A DNA stretch of 64,000 nucleotides from positions 62,001 to 126,000 of the forward strand of contig NZ_JARXWI010000008.1 in NCBI RefSeq assembly GCF_029893085.1. The letters are read 5' to 3'. The position numbers and the translations under genes are program-made. The notes under the pieces were generated by a model that saw only the letters and a list, made by a program, of their open reading frames with translations, was not told the DNA's origin and did no database searches. The DNA comes from Parabacteroides sp. PFB2-10. GTDB taxonomy: Bacteria; Bacteroidota; Bacteroidia; Bacteroidales; Tannerellaceae. Positions 26,705-34,935 of this stretch are shown piece by piece (the stretch's first letter is position 1; the number at the start of each line of letters is the position of its first letter).

Positions 26705-28009
26705 ATGAGAGGAAAGCATTTTAGAGTCATCGCACTCTTAGGTATGTTTACTATTATTTCCCTGCAATCAATCTGGCTGGTTAATACTTATTCATTAATT
26801 AAAAATGAGTTTTCTATAACTGCTACCAATCTATTGGAGAAGGCTTTAGATGAAGAAACTTTTGTTCGACTAAATATCTTACCTAAAGGCACCCAAGTCC
26901 CAGGTAAGCCGGTAGGCTATATTGACAGCATTCCTGCCTATGTTTATTTTAATGAAGAATTGTCTGTGCTAGGTGCTAATTTGTCTATGGAAAAGTTGTA
27001 TGAAATATATAAAGATATTTTGCTTCAATCTGGGGTTAAGACAGATTTTTTTATTTATAAATATGATGCAGATAATGAGTCTGTTTATGAGTTAGTTGGA
27101 AATAAATTTTCTTCATTCTTTGTTGTTAAGACATTGCCTTTACCAATTCTTATAAATCAAGATCTTTTTATACAAGCTGAGTTCAATAACCCAAAAGAAT
27201 TATATTTTAATCGCATGGGAATTCTGTTAATCTCCACTGCTATTTTGATGGCTTTCGTTATATGGTGTATTGTCTATCAAATTAGTATTATCTTCAAACA
27301 AAACAAAATAGCCCAAGTAAGAGAGGATTTCTCTTATGCCATGATACATGATATGAAAACCCCTCTGAGTTCGATTATGATGTGTGCAAATTTTCTGCAT
27401 AGTGGGCGTTTAGACGATAAACCAGACCTAAAAGAGAAATATTTTAAAATTATTAACAATGAGGCAGAGCATTTGTTGTTATTGACCAATAAGGTATTGA
27501 CAATCTCAAAACTTGAGAGTAACAAACTGGAAATGAAGCTTTCTCAAATAGAGTTAGCCCCTTTGTTTGAAGATTTGATCAATAATTTCACTGCCAAATC
27601 TGTAAAATCAGTACATTTTTTATTAGACTTAAAAGCGAATACAATTTATGCAGATGAAGAATTTATAAAAGAAGTTTTCAATAATCTTATAGATAATTCT
27701 ATTAAATATTCAAATGAATCTGTCACAATAAAAATCAGTTCCGAAAATGTGGAATCTTATTCTGTTGTGAAGATTTTCGACAATGGAATTGGGATCTCTG
27801 AAAAGGATCAAAAAGTAATTTTCAATAAATTTGAGCGTGCTTCCGCTGTAAAACGTGTGAAAAAAGGCGGGGCTTCCGGTTTTGGCCTTGGTCTTAATTA
27901 TACCTCACAGGTTATGGAAGCTCATCAAGGCAGAATACTTGTTAATAGCATTGAAGGAGAGTTTACGGAGTTTATATTATATATACCATTGTTAATAAAG
28001 AAGATATGA
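26705..28009 (+). CDS. sensor histidine kinase of the peptide cluster
   Basis: A 434-aa membrane kinase: helix about 8-27, a periplasmic sensor of about 140 residues without a family I recognise, a second helix about 171-195, HisKA with His215 in MIHDMKTPLSS, and HATPase boxes N (NNLIDNSIKYS), G1 (DNGIGIS) and G2 (GFGLGLNY). It would phosphorylate the regulator encoded next, whose start overlaps its stop by 4 bp (ATGA). It is transcribed away from the precursor operon. A peptide or envelope signal is plausible. Confidence 0.92.
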   Translation: MRGKHFRVIALLGMFTIISLQSIWLVNTYSLIKNEFSITATNLLEKALDEETFVRLNILPKGTQVPGKPVGYIDSIPAYVYFNEELSVLGANLSMEKLYEIYKDILLQSGVKTDFFIYKYDADNESVYELVGNKFSSFFVVKTLPLPILINQDLFIQAEFNNPKELYFNRMGILLISTAILMAFVIWCIVYQISIIFKQNKIAQVREDFSYAMIHDMKTPLSSIMMCANFLHSGRLDDKPDLKEKYFKIINNEAEHLLLLTNKVLTISKLESNKLEMKLSQIELAPLFEDLINNFTAKSVKSVHFLLDLKANTIYADEEFIKEVFNNLIDNSIKYSNESVTIKISSENVESYSVVKIFDNGIGISEKDQKVIFNKFERASAVKRVKKGGASGFGLGLNYTSQVMEAHQGRILVNSIEGEFTEFILYIPLLIKKI

Positions 28010-28707
28010 TAAAATTATTATTAGTCGAAGATGATCCAACTCTATCGTATATTGTACAAAGTGGATTACAAGAGATTATAGGAGGCTATGAGGTCGTTAC
28101 GGCTGAAAACGGAGAAGAAGGTTTGAAGAAATGGAAAGAATATCGCCCTGATATAATTATAGCAGACATAGATATGCCCGTAATGAATGGGTTTAGAATG
28201 GTAGAGCGTATTCGAGAAACAGATGCTAATACACCTATATTATTTGCTTCAGCTCTTACCTCACCAAAAGATGTAAAAATTGGATACAAGCTGGGTGTAA
28301 ATAATTATATAAAGAAACCGTTTGTGCCGGATGAATTAGATGCTCATATACATGCATTATTAAAAATGAAAAGTGGACAGCAAATACGTAATGAGACAAC
28401 TCACTATGTGTTAGGAAGGTATACTTTAGATGCACAACATGCTACATTACGAGATAATCATACCTTAAAGAAAAAAGTTCTTACTGTAAGGGAGTCTGAA
28501 ATATTACAGTTATTATGCGAAAATAGAAATGAAGCTGTTAAAAGAGAAGCTATCCTTAGTCGTTTTTGGAGTACAGAAGATGATTATTTTGCCTCACGCA
28601 GTTTAGATGTTTTCATGAGTAAATTGCGTAAGCTTTTGGAAGATGAACATAGCATTGAAATAAGAACGATACGAAAGGTAGGTTTCATTCTTATAACAGA
28701 AGAATAA
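28006..28707 (+). CDS. OmpR-family response regulator of the peptide cluster
   Basis: A 233-aa regulator: receiver domain with acidic pocket VEDDP, phospho-acceptor Asp54 in IIADIDMP and Lys in IKKPF, then a winged-helix output domain ending IRTIRKVGFILITE. OmpR/PhoB-type proteins bind direct repeats spaced 11 bp, the spacing of the four TAAC promoters around this gene. That link is inference from geometry and proximity. Translationally coupled to the kinase gene. Confidence 0.92.
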   Translation: MIKLLLVEDDPTLSYIVQSGLQEIIGGYEVVTAENGEEGLKKWKEYRPDIIIADIDMPVMNGFRMVERIRETDANTPILFASALTSPKDVKIGYKLGVNNYIKKPFVPDELDAHIHALLKMKSGQQIRNETTHYVLGRYTLDAQHATLRDNHTLKKKVLTVRESEILQLLCENRNEAVKREAILSRFWSTEDDYFASRSLDVFMSKLRKLLEDEHSIEIRTIRKVGFILITEE

Positions 28708-29067
28708 AATCAATTTGATCTGACAACATTAGCCAATAAAACCTAGTACATTTATTTAGCATTTTGGATGTTTTTAACAAGTACTTTTTCTTGTAAAATA
28801 AAAAACAGGAATCAGACTGACAAGTGCGCATGAAAATAAAATTGATCGATCAGACTTTTTTATGCGCATTTTATGATTATAACAAAGTAAGTTTAAAATA
28901 ATTTCACAAAGATACTTTTCGGAGTAAATAAATAAATCTGTTAGACAGAATGTCGACTTTTATATTTAAACACACATTGACTCTGTTAAAAATCATACCT
29001 TGACCCAGTTGAAACTTGTTTAAGCTTTATTCTGTTTGATTAACACAATCTTTGTTTCTATTTATGG
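28708..29067. other. intergenic region with hairpins
   Basis: The 360 bp between the convergent regulator gene and the 29068 gene hold two candidate terminators: ACAAGTAC-tttttc-TTGT near 28780, and TGCGCAT (28825-28831) with ATGCGCA (28862-28868) followed by TTTTA. No small gene with a GG leader is seen in either direction. Confidence 0.35.
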
Positions 29068-29724
29068 CTATTTCTTCTTTCTTCCAAATTGATACATCAA
29101 TGATAGTGATATTCCTTTTTTGTCAGGATCTCCCATTATATATGAATAATCCACATGAAATGAATTGTTAATGATATTGAAAGGTCTATAATATAAATAG
29201 TGTTTACTAATTTTAACCTCAACCCTCATTCCTATCATTTTAGAAAATACTTCTGTTTCAACTTCACACATTGGATAATAAATGCCATTTACCGATGAAA
29301 TAGTGAGGTCTTTTTTTGTCAACATTGTTTGTGAAGGGAAATTGGAAAATTCAATGGATTTGTTTTTACAATATATTTTTTTATGAAAAATATATTTACT
29401 GTAGAATACATCATAATGTATAAACCTTATTAATGATGTATCATTTACCCGTGGGTGCTCCTTCTCAAAATACGGGAAATAAACTTTTCTCGTATTAATA
29501 ATACGCAGTTCATTCCACAAGGTTTTATTTGTCTCAGATGACGATAAAGTATAGTTATTAGTGTTTCTCGTCTTATTTTTTGTAATAGATTGAAATGAAT
29601 TGATATTTTCGCCTGTTTGATGAATGGGTTGTTGAATTATAAAAGCATCTTTGCTTTGAGCAATTGATGCTATGTTCACAAACACGAACAATAAAATGAT
29701 ATTTAATTTGTCGAAACGTCTCAT
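29068..29724 (-). CDS. secreted protein under TAAC-type control
   Basis: A 218-aa protein with a signal peptide (LNIILLFVFVNIASIAQS, cut near residue 23). The mature part is basic and rich in Tyr, Phe, Asn and Lys; the end SLSLMYQFGRKKK resembles a terminal beta-strand of a small envelope protein. No family recognised. It is the only gene outside the cluster proper with the same TAAC promoter, so it is probably co-expressed with the peptides and may protect the producer or support export. Confidence 0.65.
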   Translation of the reverse strand: MRRFDKLNIILLFVFVNIASIAQSKDAFIIQQPIHQTGENINSFQSITKNKTRNTNNYTLSSSETNKTLWNELRIINTRKVYFPYFEKEHPRVNDTSLIRFIHYDVFYSKYIFHKKIYCKNKSIEFSNFPSQTMLTKKDLTISSVNGIYYPMCEVETEVFSKMIGMRVEVKISKHYLYYRPFNIINNSFHVDYSYIMGDPDKKGISLSLMYQFGRKKK

Positions 29725-29754
29725 ATCTGTGATATTTTAAGAATAAATATTAAA

Positions 29755-29810
29755 CGAAATTACAATATCAAAATCGTTCAATTAGTTAACCCGATGTTAA
29801 CATTATGTTA
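29755..29810 (-). promoter_or_regulatory. TAAC-type regulated promoter of the 29068 gene
   Basis: Plus-strand GTTA at 29785, 29796 and 29807 (11-bp steps), 22 bp, then minus-strand TAATTTCG (29755-29762), one base off the -7 consensus but exactly in register with the other three promoters. Confidence 0.78.
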
Positions 29811-29943
29811 TTTTTGCTATTATTCAAGGCGCCCAGGATCATAACCTACGAAAAAGGTACTCGTTCGACTTGTATCTATACAGATTGTTGATGATTTCTA
29901 ATCACTACTGTCCGATTAAAATCCAATCGAACACATTATGTCA

Positions 29944-30092
29944 CATAACCAGCTGATACACAGATTTAGTTTTGCCGATTAATAAAACTAATCTCCCTTC
30001 CTTTAGGACTACCATTGTATTAACAACTGTCCCTTGGGTGAGGATTTTACTTTCTTCTCAATAATCTCTTTGTTGACTTTAGTAATTCATAT
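29944..30092 (-). repeat. diverged 150-bp repeat, copy 2
   Basis: Counterpart of 17143-17290 in the same orientation. Together the copies bracket 12.7 kb that include the lipoprotein, exporter, precursors E-G and two-component genes. Confidence 0.6.
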
Positions 30093-30229
30093 ACATCCAA
30101 CAGACTAATCAGATGTATCCGCACCAAAGTTGCAATAATAGAGAAAGCTTTCTTTGTTCCTGCCTTCACTCTTTGCAATGATTTCACTTTGGCAAATTCA
30201 TATGCCCCTACTGACTCTTTTATCTATAG
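30047..30229 (-). pseudogene. decayed gene end, possibly transposase C-terminus
   Basis: On the minus strand an open stretch of about 60 codons reads ESVGAYEFAKVKSLQRVKAG and further TKKAFSIIATLVRIHLISLL before a stop in repeat copy 2. It has no start and ends by frameshift compared with copy 1. The character (basic, helical, AFSIIATLVRIHL) suits the C-terminus of a DDE transposase, but I cannot name the family. Confidence 0.4.
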
Positions 30230-30230
30230 C

Positions 30231-30995
30231 TTATTTCAACAGGCATTGAATCGTGTTGTGTAAGAGTGTGGTCAACAAATTGTTTTCGCAATGTAGAGTA
30301 TGTAGTTTGGAATTATTTCTCACATCAAGACAGATCAACTGATTATCATCGCAATATAATGTTTGTAATTCTGCGTTGGCACTTACATCAAGAGATTGTA
30401 ACTGGTTGTCATAACAATCAAGTTTGCTCAGCTCTGCATTGTTATGTACATCGATACTTGTCAATTTATTGCTATAACAATTTAGTTCCGTTAGTTTTTT
30501 ACAAGCGGTTACATTGATAGTTTGTAACTGGTTGGAGTTACAAAATAAGATTTCTAATTCTGGATTAAAAGTCAAATCTAAGTGGTTTAGTTGGTTCAAA
30601 TCACAGGATAAAGAGACCAAAGCAGGATTGAAGCTAACATCTAACGTTTTTAACCTGTTGTCTTCACAATATAATTCTCTCAAAGCAGGAGCTCTACTTA
30701 AATCAATTGAAGTTAGGGATTCGGATGTTATGCTTAAATCAAGTAAGGAGCAACCTCTCTTTGCGATAATCATAACTGTGTATTCTTCTTCTTTGTCATA
30801 AGCTACCGGTTGTGTACATGTATAAAAACATTTCGTTCCTATAAAAGTTTCTGTAATGTTGTTACCCCAATCCACAGTAAAGGAAGTTCCTGCAGGTACA
30901 AATATCCTGAAGGATTTCCTATCTTTACTTCCAATCCATGTAAAGGAAATTGATTCTTTGGCTTTAGAAAAAAAATGCCGGAACCGGGTTCTCAT
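30231..30995 (-). CDS. leucine-rich repeat protein without signal peptide
   Basis: A 254-aa protein. Residues 1-95 form a beta-rich domain (FTWIGSKDRKSFRIFVPAG). From about residue 95, seven LRR units of 21 residues follow, with the pattern L-xx-L-x-C-xx-NQL-xx-LDVS, a form common in Bacteroidetes and Flavobacteria. No signal peptide or sorting tail is seen, so it may be cytosolic or a partial copy of a larger surface protein. The last unit is incomplete (LLHNTIQCLLK), which suggests 3' truncation. Confidence 0.75.
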   Translation of the reverse strand: MRTRFRHFFSKAKESISFTWIGSKDRKSFRIFVPAGTSFTVDWGNNITETFIGTKCFYTCTQPVAYDKEEEYTVMIIAKRGCSLLDLSITSESLTSIDLSRAPALRELYCEDNRLKTLDVSFNPALVSLSCDLNQLNHLDLTFNPELEILFCNSNQLQTINVTACKKLTELNCYSNKLTSIDVHNNAELSKLDCYDNQLQSLDVSANAELQTLYCDDNQLICLDVRNNSKLHTLHCENNLLTTLLHNTIQCLLK

Positions 30996-31085
30996 TTGTG
31001 TGTATTATTATGTTGCTGATGACTAAGAAAAAAGAACGAGGTATGCCATATTTATGGAATACCTCGTTCCATCTATGAAGGGGTA

Positions 31086-34025
31086 TTACTGTTTCATCAC
31101 TTTGCGTGTCACTTCGCCTTTGGCGGTGGTCAGTTTGACTATATATGTTCCTTTTATTAATGCTGAAACATTGATAGTGTTTGTCGCATTTGTTTGATTA
31201 TAAACAATAGCTCCGGCAAAAGAGTAGATTGTGACCCTCTTTATGACATCGGGAGTATCGATGTATAAAATTCCCGCATTCAGGTATATCTTAGTTGGAT
31301 CAACATTTATTTCCTCATTACCTACCGGGTTCGTTTTACGGGTGATTTCCACTGTATAGGTTTTGCGGGTTCCGTCTTCGGCGGTAACAACAATATCGAA
31401 GGTATTTACTCCTTCACTAAGAGGTTTAATTCCCGCTCCTGAAACACTTGCATATCTATCGTTGGCTGTTGCTTGAATAGTAATTTCTTCGATATCGTAT
31501 TCTACGGTTACAGTGTAGCTGGTGATGGTGGAACTAAACAATGGAGCCAGAGTGCCTTCTGATACTTCAAGATCAGATAATGTTGCATCACTACTTAATA
31601 CAGGTGCATAAACTGCAGTCAATGTTTGTGTTACATCCGCTGCTGCTTCGTATTCATCATTACCTGCTTGCGATGCGGTGATCGTTGTTGTTCCGGCTGC
31701 AATAATATGGATTTTTCCATTTACAATGGTTGCCACATTGGTATTCGAGCTTGTATAGCTTACTTCCAAACCCGAACTTGCTGTTGCGCCCGGAGAGAAA
31801 TCGGCAGAACCAACGGTAACATTAGCTAACCTTCCGAAGGTGATGGTTTGAGGCTGCTTGACAACAGATGTGCTGTTTACAGTCAATTCCTGTGTCACAT
31901 TCGTTGCTGCTTTGTACTCATCATTACCTGCTTGTGATGCGGTTATTGTTGTTGTTCCGGCTGCAATGATATGGATTTTTCCATCTACGATAGTTGCTAC
32001 ATTAGTATTCGAACTTGCATAGCTTACTGTCAAACCCGAACTGGCGGTTGCACTCGGAGCAAAATCAGCATCGCCGACGGTAACGTTTGCTAATGCATTG
32101 AAAGTGATAATTTGTGATTTCTTAACTACAGTCAATTCCTGTGTTACATCTGTTGCTGCCTCGTATTCATCGTTACCTGCCTGTGATGCGGTTATTGTTG
32201 TTGTACCCGCTGCTACGATATGAATTTTACCATCTACAATGGTTGCTACATTAGTATTCGAACTTGCATAACTTACAGTCAAACCTGAACTGGCAGTTGC
32301 GCCCGGAGCAAAATCAGCATCACCGACGGTAACGTTTGACAATGCATCGAAATTGATAGTTTGTGATTGCTTGCTCCCTGTTACCGTACAGGTGGCATTG
32401 ACTGCTCCTGCAAGGTTCTCTTTGGTAAGGGTTGCTGTGGTTTCGCTGTTTGTGCCGGTGCCTGTCCATGCGTAGGAATAATTGCTGCCTCCTGCGCCCA
32501 CTGCTGTAATAACAAGGGTTTTGCCGCCTACAACCACATTACCGCTTGTGATTGTCGTACCGTCATAAGTTGCAGATATGGTCGAGCCGGACGCCGGAGC
32601 TACATCAGAAACAGCGAATTGCACAGTATAGTAGTTGACCGTCGCAGTTTGAACTGCCCCAGAAACAGTCACATCCACGCCAGTGTCGGTGGTTCCGTCG
32701 TAAATATCATAAGTGCCATCATCCACGCTGGAAAAGGTGACAGTGCCATCTGTACCGGTTCCTGTATATTTTGATGTGCCGCTTTGATTTAAGGCAAAGG
32801 TTTTGCCATGAGATGCGTAAGCGTTACCGTCTTTGTTGACTGTTAGGGTTACATCATATCCAGAGGGAAGCAGTTCGAAATTAGCTGTAAGAGTCACATT
32901 CTCACCAATATTTAGAAATTGCGAGAATGAACTATTGAAATTACCTACCGTACCACTTTGCGCCCAAGTATCAGGAGATGCCTTCAGTTTATAACCACTA
33001 TTTGCAGTTGCACTGATATTGAGAGAGGTTGTAGTTCTTGGTCGAATATTCACAGAGCCAAAATTTGTTTCATTCGCAACGGCATTGATTGTGTATGGTC
33101 CCGGCAGGGTTACACTCGTAATTCCAGTACAACCAGCAAAGACAGTGGAAACAAGCGATTCTGCCCCTCTCACATCAACAGAGGTCAATGCTGCGCAGTC
33201 TTTAAAAGACTGTGCGCTGAAAATTCTCACATTTGACAGACCTGTAACAGTAGCAAGGCTCGTACAGCCGGAGAACGTATAATTTCCAAGGGTTGTAACG
33301 TTACTGAGGTCAATAGCCTCTAAATTCGAGCAATTTTCAAAAGCGTAAGCCTCTATTTCTTCTACAGATACCATAGTAACTGTTGCAAGGGAAGTACAGT
33401 CCTTCAGAGTCTGTACAGGGATTTTCGTCATCGAACCAAAGTCTATTGATAGAAGGCTTGTACAGCCTTGAAAAATCCCGCTATCGGAACCACTTGGGAA
33501 AGTTATAATAGTCGGTGCGCCTTCAAATGTAACACTGGTAAGATTTTTGCATTCGTTAAACACTGCGTATCCAATAGATGTAACATTCGTTGGGATGGTT
33601 AATGATCCGGTCAAGTTTGAATATAGAAATGCGAGATATTTAACCTCAATACCTGTGCTATTGCCCCAATTTATCGCTGTGATGCCTGTGTAAGAAAAAG
33701 AGGATTCACCTATGGAAGCCATACTACTGGGAAATGTAATAGTACCCGTCAGATTTACACAGCCAGAAAAAGAATTATTACCAATTTCTGTCACTCCCTC
33801 ATTGATTGTCAGGTTTTTCAGGTCGGTTTTATCTGCTCCCGATTTTTCGACGAAGTAAGGTGTAAATATATTCGAAGTTGCACCGGTATTGGTTTTGACA
33901 GTCAATGCTCCTGTTTCTTGTACCCATTTGATATTGTCATCTTCAAAGTTTTCAGCATATACATTCATGGAAAAGATGCCTGCTATATAGAGCATCATCG
34001 CAAAAAGTAATTGTTTTCTTTTCAT
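31086..34025 (-). CDS. BspA-like surface protein with Ig-like repeats
   Basis: A 979-aa exported protein. A signal peptide (MKRKQLLFAMMLYIAGIFSM) precedes BspA-type LRR_5 repeats (about 65-330; words such as IGNNSFSGCVNLTG and CTSLATVT). A beta-rich linker follows, then three near-identical Ig-like modules of about 85 residues (about 550-805; VTVGDADFAPGATASSGLTV), a cadherin-like beta-sandwich (about 810-895) and a C-terminal T9SS-like sorting domain (IKRVTIYSFAGAIVYN to TRKVMKQ). BspA-like proteins bind host or bacterial surfaces. Export by the type IX system is likely if the host has it. Confidence 0.88.
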   Translation of the reverse strand: MKRKQLLFAMMLYIAGIFSMNVYAENFEDDNIKWVQETGALTVKTNTGATSNIFTPYFVEKSGADKTDLKNLTINEGVTEIGNNSFSGCVNLTGTITFPSSMASIGESSFSYTGITAINWGNSTGIEVKYLAFLYSNLTGSLTIPTNVTSIGYAVFNECKNLTSVTFEGAPTIITFPSGSDSGIFQGCTSLLSIDFGSMTKIPVQTLKDCTSLATVTMVSVEEIEAYAFENCSNLEAIDLSNVTTLGNYTFSGCTSLATVTGLSNVRIFSAQSFKDCAALTSVDVRGAESLVSTVFAGCTGITSVTLPGPYTINAVANETNFGSVNIRPRTTTSLNISATANSGYKLKASPDTWAQSGTVGNFNSSFSQFLNIGENVTLTANFELLPSGYDVTLTVNKDGNAYASHGKTFALNQSGTSKYTGTGTDGTVTFSSVDDGTYDIYDGTTDTGVDVTVSGAVQTATVNYYTVQFAVSDVAPASGSTISATYDGTTITSGNVVVGGKTLVITAVGAGGSNYSYAWTGTGTNSETTATLTKENLAGAVNATCTVTGSKQSQTINFDALSNVTVGDADFAPGATASSGLTVSYASSNTNVATIVDGKIHIVAAGTTTITASQAGNDEYEAATDVTQELTVVKKSQIITFNALANVTVGDADFAPSATASSGLTVSYASSNTNVATIVDGKIHIIAAGTTTITASQAGNDEYKAATNVTQELTVNSTSVVKQPQTITFGRLANVTVGSADFSPGATASSGLEVSYTSSNTNVATIVNGKIHIIAAGTTTITASQAGNDEYEAAADVTQTLTAVYAPVLSSDATLSDLEVSEGTLAPLFSSTITSYTVTVEYDIEEITIQATANDRYASVSGAGIKPLSEGVNTFDIVVTAEDGTRKTYTVEITRKTNPVGNEEINVDPTKIYLNAGILYIDTPDVIKRVTIYSFAGAIVYNQTNATNTINVSALIKGTYIVKLTTAKGEVTRKVMKQ
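31615..32375 (-). repeat. three tandem Ig-module coding repeats
   Basis: Three copies of about 250 bp, nearly identical at the DNA level, encode the modules starting SQTINFDAL, SQIITFNAL and PQTITFGRL. Such DNA can gain or lose units by recombination. Confidence 0.75.
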
Positions 34026-34080
34026 TCTTATAAAACTATTTGATAATTATATTTCATCTAAGTTATTTATACAAAAGAAT

Positions 34081-34115
34081 GCCTTTGTTAGAGTTCTGTA
34101 ATCTCTAACAAAGGC
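34081..34115. other. perfect 13-bp inverted repeat upstream of the BspA-like gene
   Basis: GCCTTTGTTAGAG and CTCTAACAAAGGC with a 9-base loop, 56 bp upstream of the BspA-like start. It may be an operator, a 5' UTR hairpin or a terminator. The rest of the 34026-34489 gap shows no gene. Confidence 0.45.
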
Positions 34116-34489
34116 ATAGCAACCTCTTCTCTTTTCTCAGAAAAAAAGAACAGGGTTGATTATTTAATTGATTATTTTTCGGTAGATTATCCGCGCGTGA
34201 TCTTGAGATTAGTGAGTGAGTCTCTCTCTCTTAACAAATTAGTCGATATGACCAACATTAAAATGTTAATAATACTTGACATAAATTTATTATCGAAAGA
34301 ATACACCATCAGATCATTTTTTTTATGATGGGCAAAAGTACAAAAAAATATTTAAACCCGTAGTATTCAAGCAGCAAAATTTTGAAAAGAGTACCACTTG
34401 AGTGCCAATTTATACCACTGATGAGACATTACTCATTTATCTGATATATTTCGCTTTTCTTTCGATGTGTAAAAAAAGCAGCTGTAACG

Positions 34490-34530
34490 AAAAAGACCGA
34501 AAAAGGAATTACCCTTATCGGCCTTTTTTT
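34490..34530 (-). terminator. terminator of the RhuM-like gene
   Basis: On the minus strand AAAAAGGCCGA pairs with TCGGTCTTTTT around an A/T-rich loop, directly after the stop codon. Confidence 0.65.
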
Positions 34531-34922
34531 CAATTAAACCTAAAGTTCTCTCCAATATCGGGAAATAGGATATCAAAACTCCTCATTTTAGCAACTTGCT
34601 CTACAAACCATAGTCTTAACGTTTGTGATTCAGTAGTTTCCAATCGGAAAGCCATCGTAATAATAACAGTCAGATTAACAGCCGTGATATCATAACTTAC
34701 ACGTCTACCTCCAGCAACAATATGGTATTTACATGTATCTTCCACATGAAGTAATTTCTTCGTAAATATATCTTCGATACATCGGTCAATATCTCTCATA
34801 TAGCATCCGAAAAGTTCGCAAAGTTCATGTCTATCCATCCAAATAGAGCCATTTTTCAAGTAACATTCTACTATATGGTTATTGGCAGAGTCTATCCTGA
34901 TTTGTAATTTCCCCTTTTCCAT
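34530..34922 (-). CDS. RhuM-like protein next to integrase
   Basis: A 130-aa protein resembling the N-terminal DNA-binding part of the Virulence_RhuM family: NGSIWMDRHELCELFGCYMR (compare NDTVWLTQAQMAELF of the family), then DITAVNLTVIITMAFRLETT and a tail LRLWFVEQVAK. I start at ATG 34922 (MEKGKLQIRID), which leaves 13 bp to the integrase gene, rather than at 34961 inside it. Small RhuM-like proteins are common beside Bacteroidales integrases and may act as regulators; function unproven. Confidence 0.65.
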   Translation of the reverse strand: MEKGKLQIRIDSANNHIVECYLKNGSIWMDRHELCELFGCYMRDIDRCIEDIFTKKLLHVEDTCKYHIVAGGRRVSYDITAVNLTVIITMAFRLETTESQTLRLWFVEQVAKMRSFDILFPDIGENFRFN

Positions 34923-34935
34923 GATTATGTTTTTA

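Noticed and set aside
26705-26705. TAAC-type site in front of the kinase gene
   Set aside because: Only one GTTA is present in the right region (26661) and no triplet; the kinase promoter seems independent.
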